A stretch of 64,000 nucleotides of DNA from Verpa conica (lineage: Eukaryota; Ascomycota; Pezizomycetes; Pezizales; Morchellaceae), in assembly GCA_033030425.1 (NCBI GenBank), contig JAUFSD010000009.1, positions 1,364,001 to 1,428,000 on the forward strand. The letters are read 5' to 3'. This document shows positions 23,110-34,656 of the stretch, one piece after another. The position numbers and the translations under genes are program-made. The notes under the pieces are model-generated. The model ran no database searches, was not told where the DNA came from, and was given only the letters and a program-made list of their open reading frames with translations. Position 1 is the first letter of the stretch. Each line of letters starts with the position of its first letter.

Positions 23110-26100
23110 TCAAGCTCCGACCTCTGCGACCTTGCCTTTACCCCCCGCCCTGCCATCTCCAACACTCCACCTATTCTTGCCCCACCCGTTCTTCCCCATA
23201 CCACCACGGCTCGGTGGTAGTTCCCCCCATCTCCGGACCCACTCCCTCTCGTCGAGTCGTCTTTTCTTGCTTCCACCTCCGCGTGCTTCTGCCTCGCCTG
23301 CCTCAACCCACTCCATATCCCATATCGAGTAACTCATGCCGTCGTGAATTGTATTCCAGCTACGGGATTTAAGCCCATTACACGTAGAGCCAGTGTACTT
23401 CTCCAGTGTTGGGAGGATCAGAAGGTTAACAATGAGATCTTTTGAGGCCGGAATTGTTGGAACATCCTGCATCTGTTGTTTCTCAGCTTTGCCATTGGAT
23501 GCTCCGTTGGTAGCTTTCTTCTTAGTTGGGGAAGATATAGAAGGAGACCGTGGAGACGCGCTGGTTTGACCATTTGTAGTGATCTTTCTAGCTCCAACCT
23601 CTGCCACCCAAACGGGATCAACATCACCTGGCATTACTCCTGGGACCTTTCCTAGATGAACTAATACGCCCAATACATCTGAATCATCAGTGTAGACCTC
23701 CGTCCCCCAGACACACCTACGCCTGTGGACTTCTTTCCGTTGCTGCTCGCTCAAAAACCGCCGTGGGATTCGGACTTGGAAAATACTGTTTTCTTTTCCT
23801 TCAAATCTAGGCAATAACGGTTGTGTAACTGAGTAGCCCTGCTTTGGTGTCGGTGTTGGGTGGTATATTACCGAGCCAAGGAAATTCCGCGGCTTCGAGA
23901 GAGAAGCCATAACCTTGGATGAATCTATGAGAAGACTGGTTTTTATTCTCGGAGGCGGTACCAAAGCTGCAGAGGCAGCGGATGAATTATGGTGATGATG
24001 GACCATAGGTGCATGGTGGGGATGGTGCATATGGGGATGGTGCATATGGCCAAGGCTGTTTGGTGATTTCGAGCGTGCTCCAGCCCTTGAAACCGGTACT
24101 TCAAGATTAGGAGCACCAATGTCTTCTTCTGTCTTGTGATGATGATGTACAATAGCGGCACTGATATTTCTTTTTTGTTAGCTTTATTTACCAAATTGGG
24201 GAATAAACTACACTGTACACATATAGATATAGAAAAACGGGGGACATACTGCATATGCGGGTGATGATTATGATTATGATGGTGGTGGTGTTTCTTCTTC
24301 TTCTCCTTCGCAGCCTCATCTTCATCTCTCTCCCTTTCCCTTTCTCTTTTGCCCAATCCCAGATTAAGTTTCCCAGCTTCTTCCCTCTCCCTTTCTCGAC
24401 TATTCTCCATCAGTCCTTTTTGGAAATCTTCACTCCAATTTCGTGTCATGCTAACCATTTCCATTCCCCCCATTCCCATTCCCAGTCTCTTAGGTTGGAC
24501 CTGATCACCAATGTTCGGCCCATTCATCCTTTGAGGCCCATCTCGATCTCTCATCAAGGTATCCCTATCCTTCTCCGCCCGTCGTCTTCTATCCTCTTCC
24601 AGTCCACTCGACTGTCTACTCAACCCCCCTCGTAGGGCGTCCTCTGCTCTCGTCGGTTCATCTCTTCCAAAAGGTGGACCCCCTACAGGGAACCCTTGCC
24701 GTCTACTATCTCGACCTTCTACTACAGGTGGTAATACAGGAAGGCTTGCAGTGATGGCGAATGGACTTGGAGGCATTGGAGTGGTGTATCCTGTGAATGA
24801 TTGAAAACCTTCCCTTCCTGTAGTTGTAGCTGTCGGTAGTGGAGCTGGAGTCGGTCCTAGCCCACCTGTTCCAGAAGTTGAGGTTTGTGGCAACGCCATA
24901 GTTGATGAAGTAGATATCGCTGAAACTGGTGGAGGCCCAGTCATAGCGTCCTGACCAGCTAAAATTCGCGATGTACTTGTTATTGGATATGATAATTGTG
25001 AGCTTGAAGTTTGGGGTGGCTGATGTTGGTGCTCGTGCCTATGCTCCCGACCAAATACTTGTTGCCCAAGGGTTGCTTGGACTGCGCTGACTCGCTCAGT
25101 CCTCTCTCTTGGCCTTGCCCTTTCTCGTTCCCTGTTCTCTTTTGCTTCTCGTTCCCTATGCTCCCGTTCCCTGTGCTCCCGTTCCCTATGTTCTCTTTCT
25201 CGCTCCCTATGCTCCCGTTCTCGCACCCTGTTCAGTTCTTCTTCCCTTTCCCTTTGCCGTTCTTCTATTTGCCAGTCCCTTTCATATTTCCTCATTCGGT
25301 CATGATAAGATTCAGAGCCTGTCAACTGTGGTCTTTGCGATGTTTCCTCCTGGAGTACACTGGAGATATTACTAGTCACAGGTTGTGACATTGGCCGTTG
25401 TGGTGGTGGTCCTTGTGAACCCATGATTTCAAGCTGATGCTCTCGCTCGCGAGGGTGGTACTGTAATTGTTGATGTGCGCGATAGACATGGTCATGCGGC
25501 GTGCGGTTTGATTTTGAGCCCGCGAAATTTGGTAGAGGGGCATTCCCAGCGCTTGGGCTAGCAGAGCTGCTATTAACCTGCTTGTCTCTGTCAACACCTG
25601 AGACGCCATTCAGGTCCGGAGTATATGCCCTTTTCAAAGGTGAAAACTCTGATGGCCTTGAAGATGGGGGTAGCGAGTGAGTAGAAATAGGCGAGGGATG
25701 ATGGGCGTGTGAGGGCGGGGCTGGGGGATCACTCGAGCCGAGCATTGAAGAAATAGACATGCTTGGTCGACTTGTTGATAGACTAGATAGGGATGGCAGA
25801 TCGCGTCCAGGTCCACCAGGTGGTCCTTGGCCGAATGAAGGCGGCGGACCCGAAGGGTGATGATGACTGGGTGGTGGCCGCTGTTGGGTCTGTTGAGGGG
25901 GAGGCGCGAGGGCACTATGGTGAGGAGAACTCGGTGGTGGCATGCCGCGGTGAATCTGTGAATGTTGCACGTGCTGTTGTTGTAGCGATTGCTGCATTAT
26001 CGACTCTTGAGGAGGAGGGGGAGGAGGAGGAGGGGGTCCTAAAAAGTTTAAAATGCGGGATCGGTTAGTGTCATTAGCGTCATTTAGGGTTTAGCGCGGT

Positions 26101-26935
26101 TTAGCATGCTAAGAAACTAGACTGGGTTTTAGTGAGGGGGAAAAAATAGCATCACAATTACGAACCTCGGTATAGATGCGGTGAGTTGTGAACAGAGGAT
26201 ACCCGTTGGGTTTCTGGAGTTGATGTTCTGTGGGGTGGCATGAACGGGGAGCTGCGACTCGATGCAGGATGAATTGCGTTGCTTTGAGGTACCGATTCTG
26301 TTTAGATAATGACAGTCAGCCACTCAGGTCCCGAAGCGACAGACACGCAGCACACACACACGGCTTATCCTTCCCAGAGGAGACACCACCGGTGAAAGGT
26401 TACTGGAAGCGCAAATTCCCGAGCATGACAATGACGAGCAAGCCTTCATCGTGTAACCCCACGCAACAAATGAAAATAGAAAAAGCAAGTAAAAAGGGTG
26501 GGGAGAGGGAAAAGGGAGAGGGAAAGAAGGTCGGTGAAGATAGCAAAAAGGAAAATAAGAATTCTAACCGTGTCGCTGAGATTGTTGCTGCTGAGATGGA
26601 TGAGATGGGTGTGGAGGAGGTGGTGGAGGTGGAGGAGCAGTTCTATAGGGTCCAGGCCCAGACATTCTCCCCATTTCTGGTGACCTTGAAACTTCCTTGT
26701 ACTGCCGCGGAACGCCGGTGTGAATGTGTTGTTGCTGCTGTAGATGGGAGTGGGAGTAGATGTCACCATTTGGAGGTGTGCGTGTATCCATCCTTGAACG
26801 TTTTGGGGGTCCTGGGGACGGAATAGGGCGGTCACGGTCGTCTGGGTGACCTGGAGGAGGAGCGCGAGGAGGGAGACCAGTAGGAGGTCCAGGAAGGCCT
26901 CCGAGCGAGTGGTGATGGCGGTGGTGGGGATCCAT
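23110..26935 (-). CDS. rxt3: Rxt3, Rpd3L histone-deacetylase complex subunit
   Basis: Four exons on the minus strand: 26569-26935, 26166-26297, 24250-26038, 23110-24160; about 1112 residues. Rxt3 belongs to the large Rpd3 histone-deacetylase corepressor. The conserved domain is near the C-terminus (about residues 830-1010): RIKTSLLIDSSKVMASL, RRFLSEQQRKEVHRR and VYTDDSDVLGVLVHLGKVPG. The N-terminal 750 residues are low complexity: His/Pro/Gln-rich, then a long RE/HRE-rich charged segment (about 25140-25260) and KKKKHHHHHNHNHHPHM. The 132-nt second exon was inferred from splice sites on both sides; it is phase 1 to phase 1 and its Ser/Pro/His-rich composition matches its neighbours. The introns of 271 and 127 nt are longer than others in the window. 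It is divergent from the CLN3 gene. Confidence 0.87.
25137..25232. repeat. Degenerate 15-bp coding tandem repeat in Rxt3
   Basis: About five units related to CTATGCTCCCGTTCC, encoding repeated HREREH(RE) on the minus strand. The units differ by a few bases. Confidence 0.75.
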
Positions 26936-28602
26936 TGGGGTTGGTGAGAGAGAAGACGAGAGGGACGAGGAAGATGGTATCTACCTGTGATGGAACGCGA
27001 TCCACCGTAGCAGCAACCGGATGGACTAGTAGATGGGATGACTTGAGGATTACAGAGTTGGTGAAGGAAGGGGGGACTCGTAAAAAAAAAAAAATAGACT
27101 TAAACTCAAAATTTAAAAACAGTAATAAAAAAAAACCCCTAAATTCAAGAGAAACTCCGAATAGAAGGGGCGAGGAACGGAAGGAAAAAGAGAATCAAAG
27201 CAGGAAAACGGGCCCAAGTGCTAAGTGAGATCCAAAGCAGCAGCACGCAGCACGCAGCACGCAGGAGCAGCAGCGGGCAGACGGCACTTTGAGCGAGATG
27301 GAAGATCTCGATGCTATGCTACGCTATGCTATGCTGGCTGGCTGGCTGGGAGTGGCGTAGAGAGGAGGATGAGGAGGAGAGCGTGGAGAGGATGAGTGAG
27401 GATGGGTGAGTGAGGATGGGTGAATGAGGAGGAGGAGGATGGTGATGGGGAACCAACACCTGCCACACACACGCACGAGATAGACGAAAGAGGAGAAGCA
27501 GGAGAGAGAAGGTAGAATGCGGTGGTGAGCTGGCTCTCGGAGAGATCAAGCGATTGATTGATGGAGGGATTACGAGCAAGGGCGGCGGACTCTTCCGTGG
27601 GCGGCCCTTCCCTGCACTTCCCTTCTTCGTTTCCTCTTCAACTCACTGCTCTCTCGCTGCCGCCGCTCTTCTCTCGGTATCACTGGCGTGTGATGGACTT
27701 CCCACGCCCGGCGCCCGCAACACGAACCCTGGCAGGTCCCATTTCCCCGAAGAGGGAGCTGTCGCTTGCTGGGGAGCCCTGTTTTTGCCAAGGATGCAGT
27801 GCATTCGCAGCAAACGGCTTTTAGGGCGACCCCACACCTTCTCAGGCCCTTCCCGAACGAGCATCTCTAACACGGCTGTGGCCCTGGCGCTGGTTTCTTC
27901 TGTTCGCTGTTCGCTGTCCCTCCATCATCCAGTCGAGTGCCGATCTCCGCATGCAGCCACTGCAGCCATCACTTTCTTATTGCTTTACTTATCGTGCAGA
28001 TTACGTAGAGTGTGCCAAGAGGTGACTGCTGCTGCACGGGGTATCACGAAGAGCACGAAGAGTATAAAGAGCCGGAAGGCTACGCATGGCTATCGTGGGA
28101 TGGATCATGGGTAGATGGGTGATGGATAAATGAATGACTAGAGGACTGACATATAGATTGATTGGGGGTTTGGGGGTTTGGGGGGTGAATACCAGGAGTG
28201 TAAATAGTATTGTATAAAACCATTACTTAGCTTTACGTACCTATCGTGAAACTTTTCGGTAGTCCACAATCCATCGGGCGGTTTATTTATTAATACATAT
28301 TTACCTGGGCGGCTGCTGACCTCTGGGGTGGGTGGGACAAGGGAGGGGAAGAGGGAGGGATCATGGGTGACAGCGCCGTGCGTGAATCAGACCGAGAGGG
28401 AGTGGATGGGATGGGTCGGTGTGGGTGACTATCGGCGGGTCGTGTGCAAGGGCAGTAGGTCTGTCTCTCCTCGTCTCCCCTTTCAAGGTGAGAAGAGCTT
28501 AGTCTATGGTCCTTCCTCTCTTTCTCTTCCACTTCTTTTGGCCCTTTCCTTTCCCTCCTCCTCTCAGCTCTCTCTCCTGCCTACTTCTCTTATTTGCCCC
28601 CC
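26936..28602. promoter_or_regulatory. Shared divergent promoter region Rxt3 / CLN3
   Basis: 1.67 kb between two divergent start codons. Next to the Rxt3 ATG it is purine-rich with A runs. In the middle are GCAGCAC and GCTATGCT / GGCT microsatellites (27237-27350), GAGGATG repeats (27360-27440) and a markedly GC-rich block (27580-28060). Next to CLN3 is a pyrimidine-rich leader (28505-28602). A potential 5'-UTR intron for CLN3 has a donor GTGAGA at about 28489 and an acceptor CTCTCAG at about 28566. Long open frames across the GC-rich block start without ATG and show no domain. Confidence 0.55.
27237..27350 (+). repeat. Microsatellite cluster (GCAGCAC, GCTAT, GGCT)
   Basis: Successive short tandem tracts: GCAGCACGCAGCACGCAGC, then CTATGCTACGCTATGCTATG, then GGCTGGCTGGCTGG, within the shared Rxt3/CLN3 upstream region. 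Confidence 0.85.
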
Positions 28603-30281
28603 ATGGAAGATCCCCCGCCCGGAGCCGCGATATCGTCGTCATCCCGGACTGCGCAGATGTCATCCTTCTCGTTACCCGTGCCTGGAGCTCCATCATCAAG
28701 CCTTGCCACCTATAAGGCCCGCATAAGAGCCGCCTTTGTTGGCGCCAACCCTCGAGTCTGCGCAGCCTTTTGGCTATTTGGTGAGCCTCATCCCAATTCT
28801 ATTCCACCTCTGTCTTTATCTCCATCTCCATCTATCCTCCACATCCTCAGCTAGCTCCCTGTGATGACGTCATCTCTCATCACCTCTTTGTTTACTCTGA
28901 CGAGTCCTTCCTTTAGAATCCATCACAACTAAACTCCCTCTTGTCTCCAGGTTGTATCAATAATGTCCTCTATGTCATCATCCTCTCGGCTGCTCTCGAT
29001 CTCGTTGGCCCCAACCTCCCAAAGGGCATCGTTCTCCTCGCAGATGTTGGTCCCTCCTTCATCACAAAATTGACAGCCCCTTACTACATCCACCTTATCC
29101 CATACCGCATTCGAATCCCAATCCTCGTCATGCTTGCCTTCATAGGCATGCAGCTCGTCGCTTGGGCCGAATCCCTCCCCCTCCGGCTCTTTGGGGTTGT
29201 GGTGGCGTCCGTCTCATCTGGTGGAGGGGAGCTATCGTTTCTAGGACTGACACATTTCTACGGGCGGTTTGCAGTGCCGTTCTGGTCATCGGGTACTGGT
29301 GCAGCGGGGCTGCTAGGTGCGGGGTTGTATGTCTTCGCGACAAGTTGGGTTGGATGGGGTGTAAGGGAGAGTTTGATGGTGTTTGGCTTTTTGCCAATAG
29401 TTATGCTCTTCGCATTCTTTGCGGTTTTGCCGCTGGATATGCTGAAAGGGCAGAAGTGGGACGGGTACGAACCAATTGTTGAGGGTGCTGCAGACGAGAA
29501 CGATGACACCCGAGTTGGGCAGGAAGCAGAGGATGAGCTATTGGCAACGTCGGTTCATTCTGCTAGTGGTCTTGTGTTTTCTGCTGTAAATAGCCCTACT
29601 GGAGAGAAAGGTTTCTCAGGGCATGTAATTGCAGCATGGAACGGCTTCCGGGCTAATTTGAAGAAGACGCAGCATTTGTTCTTTCCCTAGTATGTCACCT
29701 CCCCCCACAGTCCGTTTAAAGTATGATATAGAGGTTATGTGCCTAGAAGAACCAAGTCTAACACATAAAACAGCATGCTACCCCTACTTCTCGTCTACAT
29801 TGCCGAGTACACCATCAACCAAGGTGTCGCACCTACCCTCCTTTTCCCGCTCGCTGACATGCCATTCAAAGCATATCGCGACGCTTACCCAATGTATAAT
29901 ACGATATACCAAACAGGCGTCTTTATCTCCCGGTCTTCGACTCCGTTTATTCGTTTCCGCATGCTCTACCCCCCTGCACTTCTACAATGCGTGAATTTGA
30001 TTTTCCTGGTGCTCCACGCAATGTATGATTTCGTCCCTAATATATGGCTGGTATTTCTAGTCGTGTTCTGGGAGGGACTGTTGGGTGGGCTGGTGTATGT
30101 GAATACCTTTGCGGAGATCACGGATGCGGCACCAATTGAAGAGAGAGAGTTCTCTCTCGGTGCCGTTACGGTGAGTGACTCTGGTGGGATATGTGTTGCT
30201 GGATTAATTAGTTTGGTATTGGAAGGGTGGTTGTGTAGGTATCAGGTAGCAAGGGGGAGGGATTATTGTACACTGACTTAA
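28603..30281 (+). CDS. btn1: CLN3/battenin family protein (Btn1)
   Basis: Three exons, 28603-28780, 28951-29689, 29774-30281; 474 residues. CLN3/Btn1 is a polytopic membrane protein of the vacuole and endolysosomal system related to MFS transporters, involved in vacuolar pH and lysosomal homeostasis. After a short cytosolic N-terminus ([15 protein letters not shown]) come multiple hydrophobic segments. Family landmarks are [56 protein letters not shown] [21 protein letters not shown], and the C-terminal [17 protein letters not shown]. The start is ATG 28603; the frame continues a few codons upstream without ATG. The first intron is long (170 nt) and contains a palindromic TGACGTCA. The ending [15 protein letters not shown] is typical of the family. 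Confidence 0.93.
28865..28872. promoter_or_regulatory. CRE/ATF palindrome TGACGTCA in CLN3 intron 1
   Basis: TGACGTCA sits at the centre of a 12-bp palindrome (28863-28874). This is the consensus site of Atf1/CREB-type bZIP stress factors. Its location inside the 5'-proximal intron is compatible with a regulatory role, but that is inference. Confidence 0.4.
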
Positions 30282-31656
30282 GAGGAATATTGCATCTCTC
30301 TTTTGTTGCTTCGTGCCTAGTTCTACTTAGAGCACGGAGCTTGTAATATATCTAGGCATTCTTTCTTAAGTTTAGCGTTTTGGTTTCTCTTGTTTATTTT
30401 TACATTTTACCCGCTATAGAGCTTGATAAATAGAGGGAGAATAAGCTAAATATACCTTTTCTATCAGTTTTAAAGAATATGGATCAGTATCAAGAGGGTA
30501 CGTGTAGTTTTTGCTAGCTAGTACGTTTTACCTTTCTAGGCCTCAAGCATAGAAGTCATAAAATATCACTCGTTTTCTATATATTTTCAGGGCCTTTTTC
30601 ACTTTATATCATTACGTGTACGCGACTTACAGTCACTACCAAGAAGTCTTCGTGATTGGGGTAATACACACCAAAAGTACCCGATTTTTGGCCTTTCCCA
30701 CCCAATAACACCACAATTATTCTTAATTATAAAGCCATAATAAAATTCTTGAATATCTAGAGATACTAGTTCTAAATTCTCAACCTTATAGAAAATAGTT
30801 CTGGGGGGGAATAAAATATTCTGTGTGGAAAGCCTGTTGCTATGCAAGATTTGCTTGGGACCTGGGGGTATTCTTACAACCAAAATATTTTGGGCTTCCT
30901 AGGGCCCTAAAATAGCAATCAAGAAACTGGAAAAAAACCAAAAAATATCTTTAACATGCTCTTTATTTTCTCCTAAAATTATCTTAAGAGAAAACTTCTG
31001 TGGTGGCTATGTGATAAGGGCCCCAAGTCGGTTATTTTTGGTGTGTGTTGTATGCGATCACGAAGACTTCTTGGTAGTGACTGTAAATCTTAAAACTCCA
31101 TCACAGGCTTTTAATGTCATTGTATGTATAGGTAATAAAACCAAACAAATAGGTGAAACCTTTGAACTAAGATCCGAAGCTCATGATTAGACAACTTCCT
31201 TTAGGCCAACCAGATAGATACTTTCCTAAGTAGAAAAAAATTCCTTTGTAAGGTTAGTGTAACTTGGAAGACTGTATGTGCCTCACTTACACTATTTGTT
31301 CTCTAACTATCAATTGCACAATGAGCTCTATGCTGCTGTTGGAGGATTTGGGACTTAGAATTAGGGAAGGAATAGGTTTAAAGGCGGTAATAATACTTGT
31401 AAGCTTGGGTCTTAGAGGTTCTTTTTTTTTTATATCAAGTGATTTTATTATTCTGGGTATAAAAATCTGGTATGCAGTAAAAACTATGACCTGGGTGTCT
31501 TAGAGGTTCTATGGTATTATAATTATATTATACGAGTGAGATATCGTGATGGTTATCTACAGGCACTAATGAACTGTTTGACAGAAGTCTCGTTACCATC
31601 CAACCACAAAAACATCGAACCCCGTACCAATATTCCCAAACCCCATTTCACTAGCC
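30282..31656. other. Intergenic with a MITE
   Basis: Between CLN3 and the CBM48-kinase gene. The only structured feature is the inverted-repeat element at 30628-31085. The remainder is AT-rich; small open frames at 30599-30883 and 31264-31503 have no recognisable features. Confidence 0.6.
30628..31085. mobile_element. Tc1/mariner-type MITE with 30-bp terminal inverted repeats
   Basis: The ends TTACAGTCACTACCAAGAAG...CGTGAT (30627-30656) and the exact reverse complement (31057-31086) are identical over 30 bp. The similarity continues inward more weakly (ACACACCAAAA...ACCGA on both arms). Both ends carry TA next to CAGTC/GACTG, as expected for the TA target duplication of Tc1/mariner elements. 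The body is about 454 bp and has no transposase frame, so it is non-autonomous. The near-perfect ends suggest fairly recent insertion. Confidence 0.75.
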
Positions 31657-33884
31657 ATGGATTTTAAAACACCCTCAGATAGAGTAACTCGTTTAGCAGT
31701 CCGCTGGTAAGCCCATCCGACCTCCCAAAAAACAATGAGACGCCATTTAAACTAAGTTATCTAGGCCCGCCTGTGATGCAAAAAAGGTTCATGTAACATT
31801 TGCCGAATCGAACTGGGAGACACCTGGGGTCGAATTACAGCGTCAGCCAGATGGTGAATTTATATGTTTCTTGGGGGAGCAAAAACACTTTAAGGAAATC
31901 TTCTTCAAGGTAGGTTTTCCTACCACTCCCCTCCTCACAAAGAGTTCCGTGAGTACCGCTGAGATGGAAAAAAGTTCATCATCGATGGTACGAAATGGGA
32001 AGTGAATCGTAGTATCCCTGTGGTGTTTGATGAATACGGGTATGAAAATAACCACTGGACACTGAAAGAGGCTGCTGAGTATCATGACTCTTGCTTTCGG
32101 GTTCTGAAGAGAAGGCTTACTCTTGCGGGTATTAATTGGGTTGAGCTTTGTGGGTTAGCTCTTTCTATCCATGGAGAGACTGATAAAGATGGACGCCAAT
32201 TGGAGTGTGTAGTTGATGAAGATGGTTTTGAACTTGAGAGTAGGGAAGACTTTAAGTTTTCGTTGTCGGGGTCCTTGAGTGAGATTGTGTTCTTGCGTTT
32301 TCAACCTTTGGTGGGAAAGCCTGAGCAAGCTAGCACTACAAAGGATGAGACGCCAAAGGATGATCAAGAAATGAGCGAGTATGCCGACGATACCGGTAAG
32401 GAAAAAGGCGGAGTGGTCGATAAAAAGCACGAAGAACCAAGAGATACTTGGGTAGCTAAATTCCCAGCGGACCTTGGCCATAGGATGCTTCCATATCAGA
32501 TTTCTGGTACTTATAAGAGTACTTACGAAAAGGAACGGTTAATGGAGAGTGAATGTGCTACTTTGCGCTTCCTCAATGAATATACTGGAGTCCCAGCACC
32601 CAAAATATACGCATATGACGTGCGTTATAAAAGGTCTTTAGATCTTAAACCGGAGTCAGAGATTAGATTGCCAAATTCGTCCACGAACGGTGTTAAAAAT
32701 ACAACTGAAAATACAGTTGGATGGCCGTTCATTCTATTGGAAAATCCCGAGAGTATTGCTTCTCTTCCTTACTGGAAAAATATAGAGGAACAGTGGAAGA
32801 AGAAACAGTTTTCAGATGGATTGGATCATTTGGAACAGATGGTATATAGCTCCTCCTCCTCCTGATAAATGCTTGTTTACCACTCTATTCCTGTACTCTT
32901 GCTAAGAATTATAAAAAGATGCTGCAGCAGATGATCATGATTCGAATGGAATTAGCGGAACATCCCCTCTCCGCGTGTGGATACTTGACCCTCGACAACC
33001 CCTACTGGCGGATCAAAAGCCAACAAAACTCTCGTAAGGTTGTAACCCCTAAAGCAGCATTTGGTATCCGCCCATGCATCTATGATGCATGCGAACCCTT
33101 CACAAACTCAATCGTTGCAGCTTTTGACAGTCACCCGAGACAATGGCTATTACCGTCAGCGAGAGCATCCAATTCCCTTAACTCAGTCGCTGTACGCTTT
33201 CGGCACCTTCTCACCCACGGAAATGTGACTGAAAAGGACCATTTTGTCGCTGTTTGGCAGCTTCAGGCCTTGTTGTATGAACTTTTTGGTTCACGCTATG
33301 AGAATGGTCCCTTTATTCTCCAGTATCCTGACTTGTTGCCGGATAATATATTCATTTCTGGTGGTCTCATTGATTGGGAACGTGTATCTGTGGTGCCAAT
33401 TCAGGTTGCCGCTTGTCCACCGAGGATGTGTCTAGGTCAATTGCAATACAGTAATGGTGGTCCATCCGAGCTCAGTCTAGCCGAAATTCACGAGAGATAT
33501 CTTGGATGTTGTATTAATATGGGGATCAGCGAAACCCATGATAAAGATAATATCTGGGAGTGTTCTGATTATGAAGGTAGAGAATTGTTCTTGTCGCAGG
33601 TTCTAGGTGAAGAGATGTTTTTGCCAATGTGTCTCTTGGATGAACTATGTAATGGACTTATCGACCTGCCTTCTGTTGGAAAGGCCGCTATTAGGTGTTT
33701 CCCCTTGATCTATGAAATGGTGAAAGGGCATAGTTGGGACTCTGTTAAAGAGGCCGTGATGAACAAAGGGGTTATGCGATTTGCTTTAGAGGACTGGGAA
33801 GAGGAGCACATGGTTAAATATGTTGAATCTGCTGATTACAAACAGAAAACTAGTATTGTGGAGGATAAAGTTTTTGTGCCTTGA
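31657..33884 (+). CDS. Fusion protein: N-terminal CBM48 (AMPK-type glycogen-binding) domain plus APH-like kinase domain
   Basis: Four exons, 31657-31706, 31765-31909, 31975-32841, 32919-33884; 675 residues. Residues about 12-91 read as an AMPK1-type CBM48 domain: RLAVRWPACDAKKVHVTF, SNWETPGVELQRQPDGEF, then KFIIDGTKWEVN and VVFDEYGYENN, with Trp34 and Trp73 at glycogen-contact positions. A linker (about 92-220) is followed by a fungal aminoglycoside-phosphotransferase-like kinase fold: WVAKFP with candidate ATP-binding Lys227, ESECATLRFLNEYTGVPAPKIYAYD, then LQYPDLLPDNIFI (Asp492, Asn497) and GGLIDWER (Asp506, metal binding). The usual His of the HPD/HxD motif is Tyr490. Exon 3 alone carries the end of the CBM and the start of the kinase, so the fusion is not created by joining exons. 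The substrate is unknown; a role at glycogen or starch-like glucans is inference. Fungal APH-family proteins are not by themselves evidence of drug resistance. Confidence 0.78.
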
Positions 33885-34656
33885 ATCACATGCACATAAG
33901 CATTATGATTGATGGTAAGGGATATTTAGATAGATATTGATCATATTTACGCTAGAATTTATCTTCTAAGTTAGATACCTTAGCCGGAAGGCTCAATATA
34001 TTTATGATTAATTCACTCATTCATCTTCTAAGCTAGATGTATATATCATTAATATCAAGAGCTACTTTTCCATATACCTCTCTTGTAGATAATATTTTCT
34101 AGATTCAATCACCTTCTCTGCGTCCAGAACTCTTAACAGGCTACTAATAGCTATATACATGAATTTTCAAGCCTTTAAATTCTAAAACACGCCCATTAAT
34201 CTTACTACTCTTAGCCCTACTACTTGTTAGCTTTTACAAAATGTCGTTGGAAGAGCCAGTTAGAAAGAGGCTTGGCATGTAGCACGGAATACAGGCCTGT
34301 ATTAACTTAGTTAGCAAAACAGCAAAACACTATAGTAAAGTCTTATTTCAAAACCTCAACCTCCAAAATTTCTAGGTGATGTATCAACCTCTCATAGTAA
34401 AATAGAGCCCCTAAATAATACTGAGTCTATAGCCACCGGCTCCCTTACTATACTATTTCTAAAAACTCATTTATAGGACTCTTGCTGTCATATAGATTCA
34501 AATTCAAAATTATAGAAAGTGGAAGACTAAAACTAATAATTGCGAGGCTAGGGGAAAGTAACTACGTTAACCACTTGAATCCAAGAAAAACCTCCGCTCC
34601 TGCAGTATTATTTTCTAACAAATGACATACAAGTAATCATTAATATATATACACAT
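33885..34656. other. Intergenic, convergent 3' ends
   Basis: 772 bp of AT-rich DNA between the kinase-fusion stop and the secreted-protein stop. The phrase ATCTTCTAAG.TAGAT occurs twice (about 33961 and 34023). Nothing else is recognised. Confidence 0.55.

Noticed and set aside
27554..28114. 186-codon plus-strand frame in the Rxt3/CLN3 promoter region
   Set aside because: Begins without ATG, low-complexity composition from a GC-rich block, no domain and no splice partner.
30599..30883. Transposase remnant inside the MITE
   Set aside because: The 94-codon minus-strand frame has no DDE/D motifs and begins without ATG; the element appears non-coding.
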